Below, one piece after another: positions 8,511 to 16,599 of a stretch of DNA of 64,000 nt. The notes under the pieces were generated by a model. It was not told the origin of the DNA and did no database searches. It saw only the letters and a list, made by a program, of their open reading frames with translations. The stretch is from Pseudanabaena sp. (GTDB lineage Bacteria; Cyanobacteriota; Cyanobacteriia; Pseudanabaenales; Pseudanabaenaceae). Within the stretch, counting starts at the first letter, position 1; each line of letters starts with the position of its first letter. Location of the stretch: the NCBI GenBank assembly GCA_003249015.1, contig QBLS01000009.1, positions 1 through 64,000 on the forward strand, written 5' to 3'. Both the position numbers and the translations under genes were made by a program.

Positions 8511-10259
8511 ATGGACTCCATCCGCAAGCAAGTTACTGACAACCTCGATCAACTTTTAGATATTCTGCCACCACGCATCAAAATTAGCCTCGAACTCTGC
8601 GGCGGGCTAGAGCAACTTGTGGAAATTGTGATGGATCTAGGCAGGTTGCCAGAAGCACGTTATTTTGACAGCACTAAATATTTAACTGATGATCCGATTA
8701 CCAAAGAAGATCTAGCAATTTGCGTTAAGCAAGTTGGTGAATTTGGCGGCGACAATCGCGCAGGTATCGAGCGCACGCTGCACCGCATTAGTGCCATCCG
8801 TAACCGTAAAGGTGAAATCATCGGACTAACCTGTCGCGTCGGTCGTGCTGTCTATGGCACGATCGCGATGATCCGTGACTTAGTGGAAACGGGTAAATCG
8901 ATCCTATTACTAGGCAAACCAGGGATGGGCAAGACTACGGCGCTACGCGAGATTGCCCGTGTGCTTGCCGATGACTTAAATAAGCGCGTAGTCATTATCG
9001 ACTCATCCAATGAAATTGCTGGTGATGGTGATATTCCTCACCCAGCGATCGGTCGAGCTAGAAGGATGCAAGTCTCTCAGCCTGAATTGCAACACCAAGT
9101 GATGATCGAAGCTGTGGAAAACCATATGCCTGAAGTGATCGTCATCGATGAAATTGGGACAGAGCTAGAAGCGCTAGCAGCAAGAACGATCGCCGAGCGC
9201 GGTGTGCAGCTTGTCGGCACAGCCCATGGAAATCAACTCGCAAATTTAATTAAAAACCCTACGCTTTCAGACTTAATCGGCGGCATTCAATCAGTCACCC
9301 TCGGTGATGAAGAAATGCGGCGGCGCGGCTTACCTCAAAAAAGTATTCTCGAACGCAAAGCTCAGCCCACCTTTGATATCGCCGTGGAAATGTGGGAGCG
9401 TTACCGTTGGGCTGTACATGCTGATGTGGCGGGAACGATTGATATGCTGTTGCGCGATCGCGATCCTGGTCGCCAGATTCGCTCCGTGAGCGATGTTGGC
9501 GAAGTCACTACTACCGAAGAAGCTCCTAAAAATCCTGAAGTAATGCGAAATCCTGCGATTAAGGGATGGAGAGCTACAGGTAAACTCAAACCAATTCCCC
9601 TCGATCCACAGGTGCAAATGCGATCGCGGATTACGGATTTAAATGGTAAGTCTAGCCAAAACATTCAGCCCGCGATCGCTGATTTGAGTGAACCTAGTGA
9701 AGAAGAAGAACTTGCCGACATTGCTAACTATGATGCAATGCGAGAGAGGTTTGGAACATTGAATGTCTATCTCTATGGAGTTAGTCGTCACCAAACAGAA
9801 CAAATAGTGCAGTCTATCAATTTACCTATTGAGATCACGAAAGATCTTGATGAGGCTGATGTTGTCTTGGCTTTGCGATCGCAGATTCGCACTAGCTCCA
9901 AAGTCCGCCAAGTCGCTGAGGCGAGACAAATCCCCATCCACGCCATCAAAACTAGCACCCTACCACAAATCACCCGTGCCCTCAGACGCATTCTGCATAT
10001 TGATGAGAGCCCTGCTGATACGATCAGCGACTTAAATATGTTCGCCTATGGCGACTCGGAAGATGAGATAGAAGCTCTCGAAGAAACTCGTCTTGCGGTT
10101 GAGCAAATTGTCATTCCCAAAGGACAACCTGTGGAACTATTACCACGCTCTTCGATCATTCGCCGTATGCAGCATGAACTGGTAGAACATTATCAACTGC
10201 GTTCAGAAAGCTATGGCGTTGAGCCAAACCGCCGCCTCCGCATTTTCCCCACCAGCTAA
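8511..10259 (+). CDS. Ycf45-type AAA ATPase with R3H domain
   Basis: A 582-residue ATPase of the Ycf45/SpoIIIAA-like family. The N-terminal region (MDSIRKQVTDNLDQLLDILPPRIKISLELC) precedes a P-loop LLLGKPGMGKTTALREIAR near residue 128. Walker B is VIVIDEIGTELEA, and a sensor-like GTAHGN follows. The last ~60 residues (IIRRMQHELVEHYQLRSESYGVEPNRRLRIFP) fit an R3H single-stranded nucleic-acid-binding domain. Homologues are encoded in algal plastids. Cellular role is not established. Confidence 0.85.
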   Translation: MDSIRKQVTDNLDQLLDILPPRIKISLELCGGLEQLVEIVMDLGRLPEARYFDSTKYLTDDPITKEDLAICVKQVGEFGGDNRAGIERTLHRISAIRNRKGEIIGLTCRVGRAVYGTIAMIRDLVETGKSILLLGKPGMGKTTALREIARVLADDLNKRVVIIDSSNEIAGDGDIPHPAIGRARRMQVSQPELQHQVMIEAVENHMPEVIVIDEIGTELEALAARTIAERGVQLVGTAHGNQLANLIKNPTLSDLIGGIQSVTLGDEEMRRRGLPQKSILERKAQPTFDIAVEMWERYRWAVHADVAGTIDMLLRDRDPGRQIRSVSDVGEVTTTEEAPKNPEVMRNPAIKGWRATGKLKPIPLDPQVQMRSRITDLNGKSSQNIQPAIADLSEPSEEEELADIANYDAMRERFGTLNVYLYGVSRHQTEQIVQSINLPIEITKDLDEADVVLALRSQIRTSSKVRQVAEARQIPIHAIKTSTLPQITRALRRILHIDESPADTISDLNMFAYGDSEDEIEALEETRLAVEQIVIPKGQPVELLPRSSIIRRMQHELVEHYQLRSESYGVEPNRRLRIFPTS

Positions 10260-10290
10260 AAGAAGCACACCTTTGGCGGAGAACCAAAAA

Positions 10291-10327
10291 GAGTTTAAAA
10301 GAGCTGCAAAGCAGCTCTCTTAAACTC
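10291..10327. repeat. Palindrome, loop AAA
   Basis: 17-nt arms (10291-10307 and 10311-10327) pair with one mismatch around AAA, 31 bp after the ycf45-like stop. First of three palindromes packed into the 384-bp gap before gltD. Confidence 0.85.
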
Positions 10328-10332
10328 AATTA

Positions 10333-10379
10333 CCCAGAAGATGAGTGGCGGCGCGAAGCGCCGCCACTCATCTTCTGGG
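10333..10379. repeat. Long palindrome, loop GAA
   Basis: 22-nt perfect arms (10333-10354 and 10358-10379) surround GAA. Core GTGGCGGCGC and the neighbouring GATGA are shared with the copy at 53300-53346. Confidence 0.9.
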
Positions 10380-10412
10380 ATTTGGGACTAGCTAACTGTT
10401 GCTTTGCCATAT

Positions 10413-10526
10413 ATAGCCGTAGCCATTCTTGTTAGGACACAAAACCAGAAGACTAGTTGCGGCGCGAAGCGCCGCAACTAGCTTCTTGGGTTTTAATTTG
10501 TCCTAATGCAGGTGGCGACAGCTATA
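10413..10526. repeat. Composite palindromic element with TATAGC/GCTATA ends
   Basis: The inner palindrome spans 10441-10494 around loop GAA. Its stem continues outward as TTAGGACA (10432) against TGTCCTAA (10499-10506). TATAGC at 10413 and GCTATA near 10521-10526 bound the whole as terminal inverted repeats, giving a MITE-like unit of about 114 bp. Confidence 0.7.
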
Positions 10527-10643
10527 TTAACTAATATTAAGCAAAATCATAAAATATGCTTAGTAAAAGACCTGCAAACCAGAAATACCCTGTAGGCTGT
10601 TTAGATTACGTAGACTATCTGCCAAATCTGAAAAACGCCAACT

Positions 10644-12128
10644 ATGGGAAAACCAACAGGATTTATTGAGTACCTCCGCGAAGCACCAACGGAAATACCA
10701 CCAAGCGATCGCATTAAAAATTGGGATGAGTTCCATTTACATATGCCTGATGAGAAACTACGAAATCAGGGCGCAAGGTGTATGGATTGCGGGACACCGT
10801 TTTGTCATACGGGCAACCTAATCAGTGGTATGGCAAGCGGATGTCCTGTCAATAACCTGATTCCTGAATGGAATGACTTAGTTTATCGCGGACTCTGGCG
10901 CGAGGCACTGGATCGCCTCCACAAAACTAATAACTTCCCCGAATTTACTGGGCGCGTTTGCCCAGCTCCCTGCGAAGGCTCCTGCGTACTGGGGATCACC
11001 AATCCTCCTGTGACGATCAAAAATATTGAGTATTCCATCATTGACAAGGGATGGGCAGAAGGTTGGATCGTACCAGAACCACCCGCTAAGCAAACGGGTA
11101 AAAAAGTAGCTGTGATTGGTTCAGGCCCCGCAGGACTCAGTGCAGCCGCGCAGTTAAATAAAGCTGGGCATTGGGTAACAGTCTACGAACGTGCCGATCG
11201 CCCAGGGGGATTGTTGATGTATGGCATTCCCAATATGAAATTGGACAAGGAAAAAGTGGTGATGCGCCGCCTCGATATCCTTGAGAAAGAAGGTATTAAG
11301 TTTGTCTGCAATACCGAAATCGGTAAAGATATCTCCGCTGAAACTCTTCTCAATGAATTTGATGCTGTGGTTCTCTGTACTGGAGCAACTAAGCCCCGTG
11401 ATTTGAGTATTGAAGGAAGAGAACTCAAGGGTATCCATTTTGCGATGGAATTCTTGACCGCAAATACACAGACAGTTCTCAATGGAGAGTCGGGAGCGAA
11501 TTTTATCTCCGCGCAAGGTAAAGATGTCGTAATCATTGGTGGCGGCGACACGGGTACGGACTGTGTGGGTACTTCTATTCGCCATGGCTGTACTAGCGTT
11601 GTCCAGTTGGAAATTATGCCCAAGCCTCCCGAACTACGAGCTAAGGACAATCCTTGGCCGGAATGGCCGAAGGTCTACAAAATGGATTACGGTCAGGAAG
11701 AAGCAAGTGCAAAGTTTGGTGACGATCCTAGAGCCTATATCACCACAGCTACTAAGATCGAAGGTGACGAAAACGGTCAAGTGAAAGCTGTTCACACCGT
11801 ACAAGTGCAATGGGAACGCAATGAGAAAGGTCAATTTATTCCTAATCATGTCGCTGGTACAGAGCGAGTTATTCCTGCTCAACTGGTGCTGTTGGCGATG
11901 GGCTTTTTGAGTCCTGAGCAACCACTGCTTGATGCCCTTGGTGTGGAACGCGATCCCCGCAGTAATGTCAAGGCAAATCACGGTCAATTTACTACCAGTC
12001 TCCCTAAGGTATTTGCCGCAGGAGATTGCCGTCGTGGTCAAAGTCTAGTTGTCTGGGCGATTAACGAAGGTCGTGGTGCAGCGCGTGAATGCGATCGCTT
12101 TTTGATGGGTTCTACAGACCTTCCCTAA
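10644..12128 (+). CDS. gltD: Glutamate synthase (NADPH) small subunit GltD
   Basis: The small subunit supplies electrons from NADPH via FAD and 4Fe-4S clusters to the large GOGAT subunit, which makes glutamate from glutamine and 2-oxoglutarate. The 494-residue protein has an N-terminal cysteine region ([14 protein letters not shown], then [11 protein letters not shown]), an FAD Rossmann motif [17 protein letters not shown] near residue 155, and an NADPH Rossmann motif [17 protein letters not shown] near residue 296. C-terminal [21 protein letters not shown] is the classic closing motif. The large-subunit gene is not in the window. Full length and intact. Confidence 0.95.
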   Translation: MGKPTGFIEYLREAPTEIPPSDRIKNWDEFHLHMPDEKLRNQGARCMDCGTPFCHTGNLISGMASGCPVNNLIPEWNDLVYRGLWREALDRLHKTNNFPEFTGRVCPAPCEGSCVLGITNPPVTIKNIEYSIIDKGWAEGWIVPEPPAKQTGKKVAVIGSGPAGLSAAAQLNKAGHWVTVYERADRPGGLLMYGIPNMKLDKEKVVMRRLDILEKEGIKFVCNTEIGKDISAETLLNEFDAVVLCTGATKPRDLSIEGRELKGIHFAMEFLTANTQTVLNGESGANFISAQGKDVVIIGGGDTGTDCVGTSIRHGCTSVVQLEIMPKPPELRAKDNPWPEWPKVYKMDYGQEEASAKFGDDPRAYITTATKIEGDENGQVKAVHTVQVQWERNEKGQFIPNHVAGTERVIPAQLVLLAMGFLSPEQPLLDALGVERDPRSNVKANHGQFTTSLPKVFAAGDCRRGQSLVVWAINEGRGAARECDRFLMGSTDLP

Positions 12129-12151
12129 TACAGCGCTTAGCGCTCTTTTAA

Positions 12152-12203
12152 AAACCCAAAAGGTTGTTTCGCCCGCGTAGCGGGCGAAACAACCTCTGGG
12201 TTT
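12152..12203. repeat. Long palindrome, loop GTA
   Basis: Arms of 24-25 nt (12152-12176 and 12180-12203) lie around GTA with one bulge. The inner GTTTCGCCCGC resembles the copies at 4101, 46697 and 62722. Located 24 bp past the gltD stop. Confidence 0.85.
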
Positions 12204-12267
12204 AGATTTTAATTAAGCCCAGATGCTTAATCTCAAAACTCAAACAGTTAATTTAAGGAAATACTCC

Positions 12268-12489
12268 ATGGAAACTAACGTTATGGTTTCTCCTGAAACC
12301 GTTTATGAGAATCTCAACCAGCTCGATCAGGTAGATCTCACCACTAGTGCTGAATATCGCGAAATGGCTCAAGATGTCCTAGCTGATGTTGAAATTAATA
12401 AAGATGTTAGAGAAGCGATCGCTGATCGCCTCAATCAAGCAAATCAGCAACTGACTAACAACACGGTTAGTAAAACCGATAGCTATTAG
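12268..12489 (+). CDS. Small acidic hypothetical protein, 73 aa
   Basis: No family recognised. I chose ATG at 12268 because AAGGAA at 12255-12260 gives a good ribosome binding site; an in-frame ATG at 12223 lacks one. The 73-residue product is predicted helical and acidic (YENLNQLDQVDLTTSAEYREMAQDVLADVEINKDVREAIADRLNQA), with Gln/Asn-rich ends and no membrane segment. It lies between gltD and a MITE-like element on the gltD strand. Codon use looks normal. Probably a real small gene. Confidence 0.6.
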   Translation: METNVMVSPETVYENLNQLDQVDLTTSAEYREMAQDVLADVEINKDVREAIADRLNQANQQLTNNTVSKTDSY

Positions 12490-12512
12490 CCCGCTTTCAA
12501 ATATGAAATGTA

Positions 12513-12572
12513 GGGCTTCGACTTCGCTCAGCCAGCAATATATTCATATGCTGGCTGAGCGAAGTCGAAGCC
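12513..12572. repeat. GGCTTCGAC MITE-like hairpin
   Basis: Inverted arms GGCTTCGACTTCGCTCAGCC (12514) and its complement (ending 12572), extended by CAGCA/GCTGG, enclose an AT-rich spacer. It lies 23 bp after the small ORF. Confidence 0.85.
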
Positions 12573-12581
12573 TCTTTTAAG

Positions 12582-12606
12582 AAATGCCGCATTGCGGCAT
12601 TTTTTT
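12582..12606. terminator. Bidirectional-type terminator
   Basis: AAATGCCGC and GCGGCATTT pair around ATT, followed by a T run on the plus strand. It separates the small plus-strand gene from the convergent crtD-like gene, whose stop codon lies at its edge. Confidence 0.75.
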
Positions 12607-14101
12607 ATGTTCCATTTGTAATTTGCCTTACCACGGTGAGCGCCGAGTAACTCACCCCTGCGGTTCCCTCCCCAGGATGGGTGGAGTCGCCAACTAGCCA
12701 AATATTTTTAATAGGTGTGCGATTGGCGAAACCAAAGGGACCAAAAGTAGAAACTCGCATTCCCACGCCGCCAACAATGCCGTGATCGCGACCTGTATAA
12801 CGGGCAAAAGTCTGTGGTGTCGCTGCATCAATATGAATCATAGTCTGCTCATTCAGATGGAAATACTCACTTAATTGCGCGATCGCCCGTTCGGTAAACC
12901 TTTGCTTGAGTAATTGGTAATCTTCCCCGCTATACCAGACCTCCGCATCAGTAAATTCTGAGGCGATGATCGTAGCTTTGCCTGCGGGGGCGCGTCCATC
13001 GCCTTCTTTGCTGACTGAGACAAATAAAGAGCGAGGATTTCTTTCTGAATAAGCTTCGAGAAACTGTAAATGGGGTGGACAGTTTTCAGGAATCGCCGCC
13101 CGATCTACTCCCAAATAAACCACAAAAGCTACTGACGCAGGTTTAAGATTTTTAACGCGATGGGCATAACCTTGGGGAATTTGATCTCCCAATAGCTGCA
13201 CAAAATTATTCACCGTCACATTCGCCACAATATGATCGGCTTCATCCCACCATGTTTCCTGCGATCGCAAGTTGGTTACTTTGACTCTGACCTTGTCCGT
13301 AATTGCTGACTTTTGAATTTCCGTAACTTGATGCTGCATTAAAACCTTGCCGCGATCGCGTTCGATACTGGCGACTAGGCGATCGCTTAACACCTGCATA
13401 CTTCCCTTAAGGTGAAATAACCCCAAAGGTGATTGGGAAACTGCCAGAGCTGTGGCGGCATAGAGTAAAGCTGTCTCTTCGGCATTGACTTGAGAATAGA
13501 GCTTTAGTTGCAAATCCAGAAATGTGCGGAGTCGGCGATCATCAGCTAACCCAAAGCCTCGCAGGGCATCACCCACAGTCGAGAAAGTATAGGGAACAGT
13601 CGCGAGGGTATCTATGCGTAAAGCCTTAATTAATTGCCATAAGTCCCAAGGATTACGCGGCGGCAAAATCGGATCGCGCCCTTGAAAGCGCCAACTTCGC
13701 CAAAATAAATCTTCTAAAAATTGCCAAAATGGTTCGCTATTGGGAAATTGGCGCTGACGTTCCAGCTTCCATTGCTCACGATCGCGCCAAACATTAATTG
13801 GTTCTTTTTCATTAGGCAGAAATACTGCACAGGCAGGATCGCAGTAGGTCGCTTCAGGAATATCGATGTCTAATTCTCGAAAAATGCGATCGTGAATCCC
13901 GCCCGCTTCCAGCCCTGCTAATTGAGTTGCACCAACATCGAAGGTAAACCCGCGCCGTTTAAACGTTGATGCACAGCCTCCCGCCACGATCGCCAAATCA
14001 TAAACAATTACTTCGTAACCCCGTTTTGCTAATAGAGCCGCCGATGTCAAGCCACCAATTCCAGCCCCAACCACGATAATTCTTTGATTTGCCTTAACCA
14101 T
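12605..14101 (-). CDS. CrtD-like carotenoid desaturase/isomerase family
   Basis: An FAD-dependent phytoene-desaturase-family enzyme of 498 residues. It starts MVKANQRIIVVGAGIGGLTSAALLAKRGYEV (dinucleotide-binding motif), followed by GGCASTFKRRGFTFDVGATQLAGLE. It ends WLVGDSTHPGEGTAGVSYSALTVVRQI, the C-terminal FAD motif of the family. The pattern fits cyanobacterial C-3',4' desaturase CrtD (myxol glycoside synthesis) better than the isomerase CrtH, but the two are close. The open frame continues upstream to 14257 through repeats; ATG at 14101 is the family start. Membrane-associated by family knowledge. Confidence 0.8.
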   Translation of the reverse strand: MVKANQRIIVVGAGIGGLTSAALLAKRGYEVIVYDLAIVAGGCASTFKRRGFTFDVGATQLAGLEAGGIHDRIFRELDIDIPEATYCDPACAVFLPNEKEPINVWRDREQWKLERQRQFPNSEPFWQFLEDLFWRSWRFQGRDPILPPRNPWDLWQLIKALRIDTLATVPYTFSTVGDALRGFGLADDRRLRTFLDLQLKLYSQVNAEETALLYAATALAVSQSPLGLFHLKGSMQVLSDRLVASIERDRGKVLMQHQVTEIQKSAITDKVRVKVTNLRSQETWWDEADHIVANVTVNNFVQLLGDQIPQGYAHRVKNLKPASVAFVVYLGVDRAAIPENCPPHLQFLEAYSERNPRSLFVSVSKEGDGRAPAGKATIIASEFTDAEVWYSGEDYQLLKQRFTERAIAQLSEYFHLNEQTMIHIDAATPQTFARYTGRDHGIVGGVGMRVSTFGPFGFANRTPIKNIWLVGDSTHPGEGTAGVSYSALTVVRQITNGT

Positions 14102-14143
14102 CAATTTTGTTCTAGCGCCATCTCGATCATCATAGCCCAAACC

Positions 14144-14182
14144 CCAGAATGGAGTGGCGCTTGCAGTGCCACTCCATTCTGG
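14144..14182. repeat. Inverted repeat upstream of the crtD-like gene
   Basis: 15-nt perfect arms (14144-14158 and 14168-14182, CCAGAATGGAGTGGC) surround a 9-nt loop. The loop is longer than in the GC-NNN-GC class. Confidence 0.7.
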
Positions 14183-14204
14183 AAACCTAGTCAGGTTAGC
14201 AATT

Positions 14205-14282
14205 AATTGCCCCCTAGCCCCCAACTCTGGGGGAACAAGAAAATAAAGTTCTTTCAAAGTCCCCCAGAATTGGGGGGCTTGG
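14205..14282. repeat. CCCCC/GGGGG inverted repeat
   Basis: CCCCCAACTCTGGGGGAAC and GTCCCCCAGAATTGGGGGGC form an imperfect inverted pair around an AT-rich middle. This is the common cyanobacterial intergenic 'gggggatt' type, also seen near 58060-58210. Confidence 0.55.
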
Positions 14283-14297
14283 ATTTGAACACCTAGC

Positions 14298-14342
14298 CCA
14301 AGAAGCGAGTAGCGGCGCTCCGCGCCGCTACTCGCTTCTTGG
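14298..14342. repeat. Long palindrome, loop TCC
   Basis: 21-nt perfect arms (14298-14318 and 14322-14342) surround TCC. It lies in the divergent region between the crtD-like gene and the dehydrogenase gene. Confidence 0.9.
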
Positions 14343-14385
14343 TTTGCGATAGAATAGATATTATGTTTACCATGTCTTAACCTAA

Positions 14386-15492
14386 ATGTCGGGACTAACT
14401 ACTGTGGAAACCTTACCGATCCTCGCGATCGCACCAGCACAACTTGTACGGGGAAATGGAATCTTGGGGCAATTGCCGCAATACCTTCAGCGCTACGGCA
14501 ATCGCATCTTAGTAATTGCGGGGAAAACCGCCAGTCAAGTCACGGCAAAATATCTCAGCAATACGGATCTAGAAATTTCCTATGCCCCTGCGATCGCCGA
14601 TTGTAGCGATCAAAATCTTGATCTGTTACGCCAAGTCGTGCAGCAAGAAAAGCCAGATATTATCCTTGGCATTGGCGGGGGGAAGGTTTTGGATACTGCC
14701 AAACTAATCGCCCATCAACATCAATTAGCGATCGCCACTGTACCCACCACAGGCGCAACCTGCGCGGCTTGGACGGCTCTCAGCAATGTCTATGATGCTG
14801 GTGGCGCATTTGACTATGACGTAACCCTTGATCGATGTCCCGATCTGATGATTGTTGACTACGATGTAATCGCGACTGCCCCAAAGCGCACATTGGTTTC
14901 TGGTATTGGTGATGCGATCGCCAAGTGGTATGAGTCATCGGTCAGCAGTGGTAGCAGCGACAAGACGATGGTGATTGCGGCTGTCCAAGAGGCAAGAATT
15001 TTACGCGATATCCTCTTTCAAAAATCTGCTGAGGCGATCGCCAATCCCAATGGTCAAGTTTGGCGCGAAGTCGTTGATGCAACAGTCTGTCTAGCTGGTG
15101 CGATCGGTGGCATCGGCGGAGCCAACTGTCGCACCGTGGCAGCCCATGCCGTGCATAATGCCCTCACCCACTTACCTCAAACCCACCACATTCTTCATGG
15201 CGAAAAAGTCGCCTATGGGATTTTGGTGCAGCTTCGGTTAGAAGAATTTCAAGGCAATCAGTTAGCCACTTCTTCGCGCCATCAATTACTCAAGTTTTAT
15301 CAAGAAATTGGTTTACCCACATCTCTCGCCGATCTAGGTTTGAGCCAAATCACCATTGCTCAACTAGAAGAAATCTCCGAAATTGCCTGTCAACCAAATT
15401 CCGATATTCATCGTTTACCGTTTAGCGTGTCACCCAGCCAAGTCATTGCCGCGATGGTGTCTACGACTAGTCCGATTGTGGCTACAGTTTAA
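14386..15492 (+). CDS. Iron-containing alcohol dehydrogenase family, GldA-like
   Basis: A 368-residue dehydroquinate-synthase-fold dehydrogenase. The NAD-binding GIGGGKVLDTAK (near residue 96) and VPTTGATCAAWTALSNVY segments match glycerol-dehydrogenase-like proteins. Metal ligands are expected at D176 of SGIGDAIAKW, at H255 or H259 of AAHAVHNALTHL, and at H273 of ILHGEKVAYGI. Substrate cannot be assigned. Divergent from the crtD-like gene, and closed by a strong terminator. Confidence 0.85.
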   Translation: MSGLTTVETLPILAIAPAQLVRGNGILGQLPQYLQRYGNRILVIAGKTASQVTAKYLSNTDLEISYAPAIADCSDQNLDLLRQVVQQEKPDIILGIGGGKVLDTAKLIAHQHQLAIATVPTTGATCAAWTALSNVYDAGGAFDYDVTLDRCPDLMIVDYDVIATAPKRTLVSGIGDAIAKWYESSVSSGSSDKTMVIAAVQEARILRDILFQKSAEAIANPNGQVWREVVDATVCLAGAIGGIGGANCRTVAAHAVHNALTHLPQTHHILHGEKVAYGILVQLRLEEFQGNQLATSSRHQLLKFYQEIGLPTSLADLGLSQITIAQLEEISEIACQPNSDIHRLPFSVSPSQVIAAMVSTTSPIVATV

Positions 15493-15523
15493 GTAAAAAG
15501 CCCCGCATTGCGGGGCTTTTTAC
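15493..15523 (+). terminator. Strong rho-independent terminator
   Basis: 14-nt perfect arms (GTAAAAAGCCCCGC) around ATT, with an A/T tail on both sides, begin right after the dehydrogenase stop. It can also serve sufE from the other side. Confidence 0.9.
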
Positions 15524-15555
15524 TTGAGATAACAAAGGGTTTAAGCGCTTTGTTA

Positions 15556-15996
15556 TCAGCGAACGCTGGGCAATTCAATGGCGATCGCCTGTTGTTGCAT
15601 TTTCTTGAATACATTGTAAAAACCATTCGCCCTAGAAGGGGTAAGACTCGCCACTAGCCCAGTTTCCTTAATAAAATCTGGGGTGAGCATCTCAATTTCT
15701 TTTTGAGTCAACCCACTCATACATAGTGCTAGCAAACCCAAAAAACCTTTGCTAATCAAGGCATCAGAGTCACCCGCAAAAACAATGCGATCGCTATCAT
15801 CGAGATTTGCCACCACAAATACTTGGGACACACATCCCTGCACCTTATTCTCAGGCGTTTTTAACTCTTCAGGAAAAGCGGCTAATTTCTTTCCATACAA
15901 AATTAGCTGTTCATAACGCTGCTTCGGATCGGATAGCTTCTGAAAGCGTTGGATAATACGATCAATGGCTTCAGGTAAACGGGTCGGACTTGACAT
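15556..15996 (-). CDS. sufE: SufE family cysteine desulfurase activator
   Basis: SufE accepts sulfane sulfur from the SufS cysteine desulfurase and enhances iron-sulfur cluster assembly. The 146-residue protein shows the family opening PEAIDRIIQRFQKLSDPKQRYEQLILYGKKL and the active cysteine in KVQGCVSQVFVV. A hydrophobic KGFLGLLALCMSGLT helix and LTPSRANGFYNVFKKM follow. ATG at 15996 (MSSPTRLPEA) matches homologues better than the upstream start at 16038. No suf operon gene is adjacent. It marks the left border of the AT-rich accessory block. Confidence 0.9.
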   Translation of the reverse strand: MSSPTRLPEAIDRIIQRFQKLSDPKQRYEQLILYGKKLAAFPEELKTPENKVQGCVSQVFVVANLDDSDRIVFAGDSDALISKGFLGLLALCMSGLTQKEIEMLTPDFIKETGLVASLTPSRANGFYNVFKKMQQQAIAIELPSVR

Positions 15997-16128
15997 TAGC
16001 TTTGAAAATACTTGAGAAAAAGATAGAAGATCTAGCAACTATTCCAGTTTAAAGGATTTAATCCCACATTGTGGGGCGATCGCCTAAATCCAGCATCAGG
16101 TATTGGTAAGGCGATCGCTATGATTGTT

Positions 16129-16209
16129 TTAAATAGTCCAAGGATTAACAATAGTTACTTCTATACCTGCAAAATCTTTTTCATTACGAGTAACTAGAGT
16201 TAATGAATT
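16129..16209 (-). pseudogene. Relic of a VapC-type PIN toxin (C-terminus only)
   Basis: Translating the minus strand directly after the antitoxin stop gives NSLTLVTRNEKDFAGIEVTI then VNPWTI and a stop. LVTRNxxDFxGIxVxxVNPW is the standard C-terminal signature of PIN-domain VapC toxins, including the late acidic residue. The first ~100 codons are missing, so the toxin cannot be active. It lies where the toxin should be, immediately downstream of the antitoxin at 16213-16428. Confidence 0.75.
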
Positions 16210-16212
16210 CTA

Positions 16213-16428
16213 TTAATCGGTCGGTAGACTTTTATCGCGGCTGAGGTCTAGCTCTCCAGTGGCAACAAGTTCTGCAAGGGGAGATTGTCGAAAGAATTCG
16301 GAGAGTTTGGTGGTGGTGGGATTAATGCTTGATGTTTGCTTAGTCGATCGCCAAACCTGCATAAATTGGATTAGTAAGGCTTCAGGTGTTTGTTCGATTT
16401 CACGGATCAGTTGTTCTTTGATTGCCAT
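16213..16428 (-). CDS. Orphan antitoxin-like small protein
   Basis: A 71-residue protein, MAIKEQLIREIEQTPEALLIQFMQVWRS..., then a linker and SEFFRQSPLAELVATGELDLSRDKS. The helix followed by a C-terminal FFRxSPLAEL..GELDLSRD segment is typical of cyanobacterial type II antitoxins paired with PIN toxins. Its partner survives only as the C-terminal scrap at 16129-16209. Antitoxin activity is inferred from that pairing. Confidence 0.65.
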   Translation of the reverse strand: MAIKEQLIREIEQTPEALLIQFMQVWRSTKQTSSINPTTTKLSEFFRQSPLAELVATGELDLSRDKSLPTD

Positions 16429-16559
16429 AACTTAACCCTCTTTGTTGTTTAAGCATAACTCAATAATTTTGTGCATAGATCGTGTTCGCCTATATCCATC
16501 ACCACCAATTAGCAAGGTGATCGCGCTAAAAATAAATTAATACCCAAATCTGAGAAATT

Positions 16560-16565
16560 TATAAT
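16560..16565 (+). promoter_or_regulatory. Possible -10 box of the three-gene operon
   Basis: A perfect TATAAT lies 34 bp before the ATG at 16600. The -35 region is AT-rich without a clear TTGACA, so this is only a candidate promoter element in a generally AT-rich stretch. Confidence 0.3.
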
Positions 16566-16599
16566 ATGATAAAAATTAGAAATTTCTGGGTGGGTGGCA

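Noticed and set aside
10413-10526. CRISPR-like array among the dense repeats
   Set aside because: The repeats are palindromes with unique arms and irregular spacing; there are no uniform direct repeats with spacers, and no cas genes in the window.
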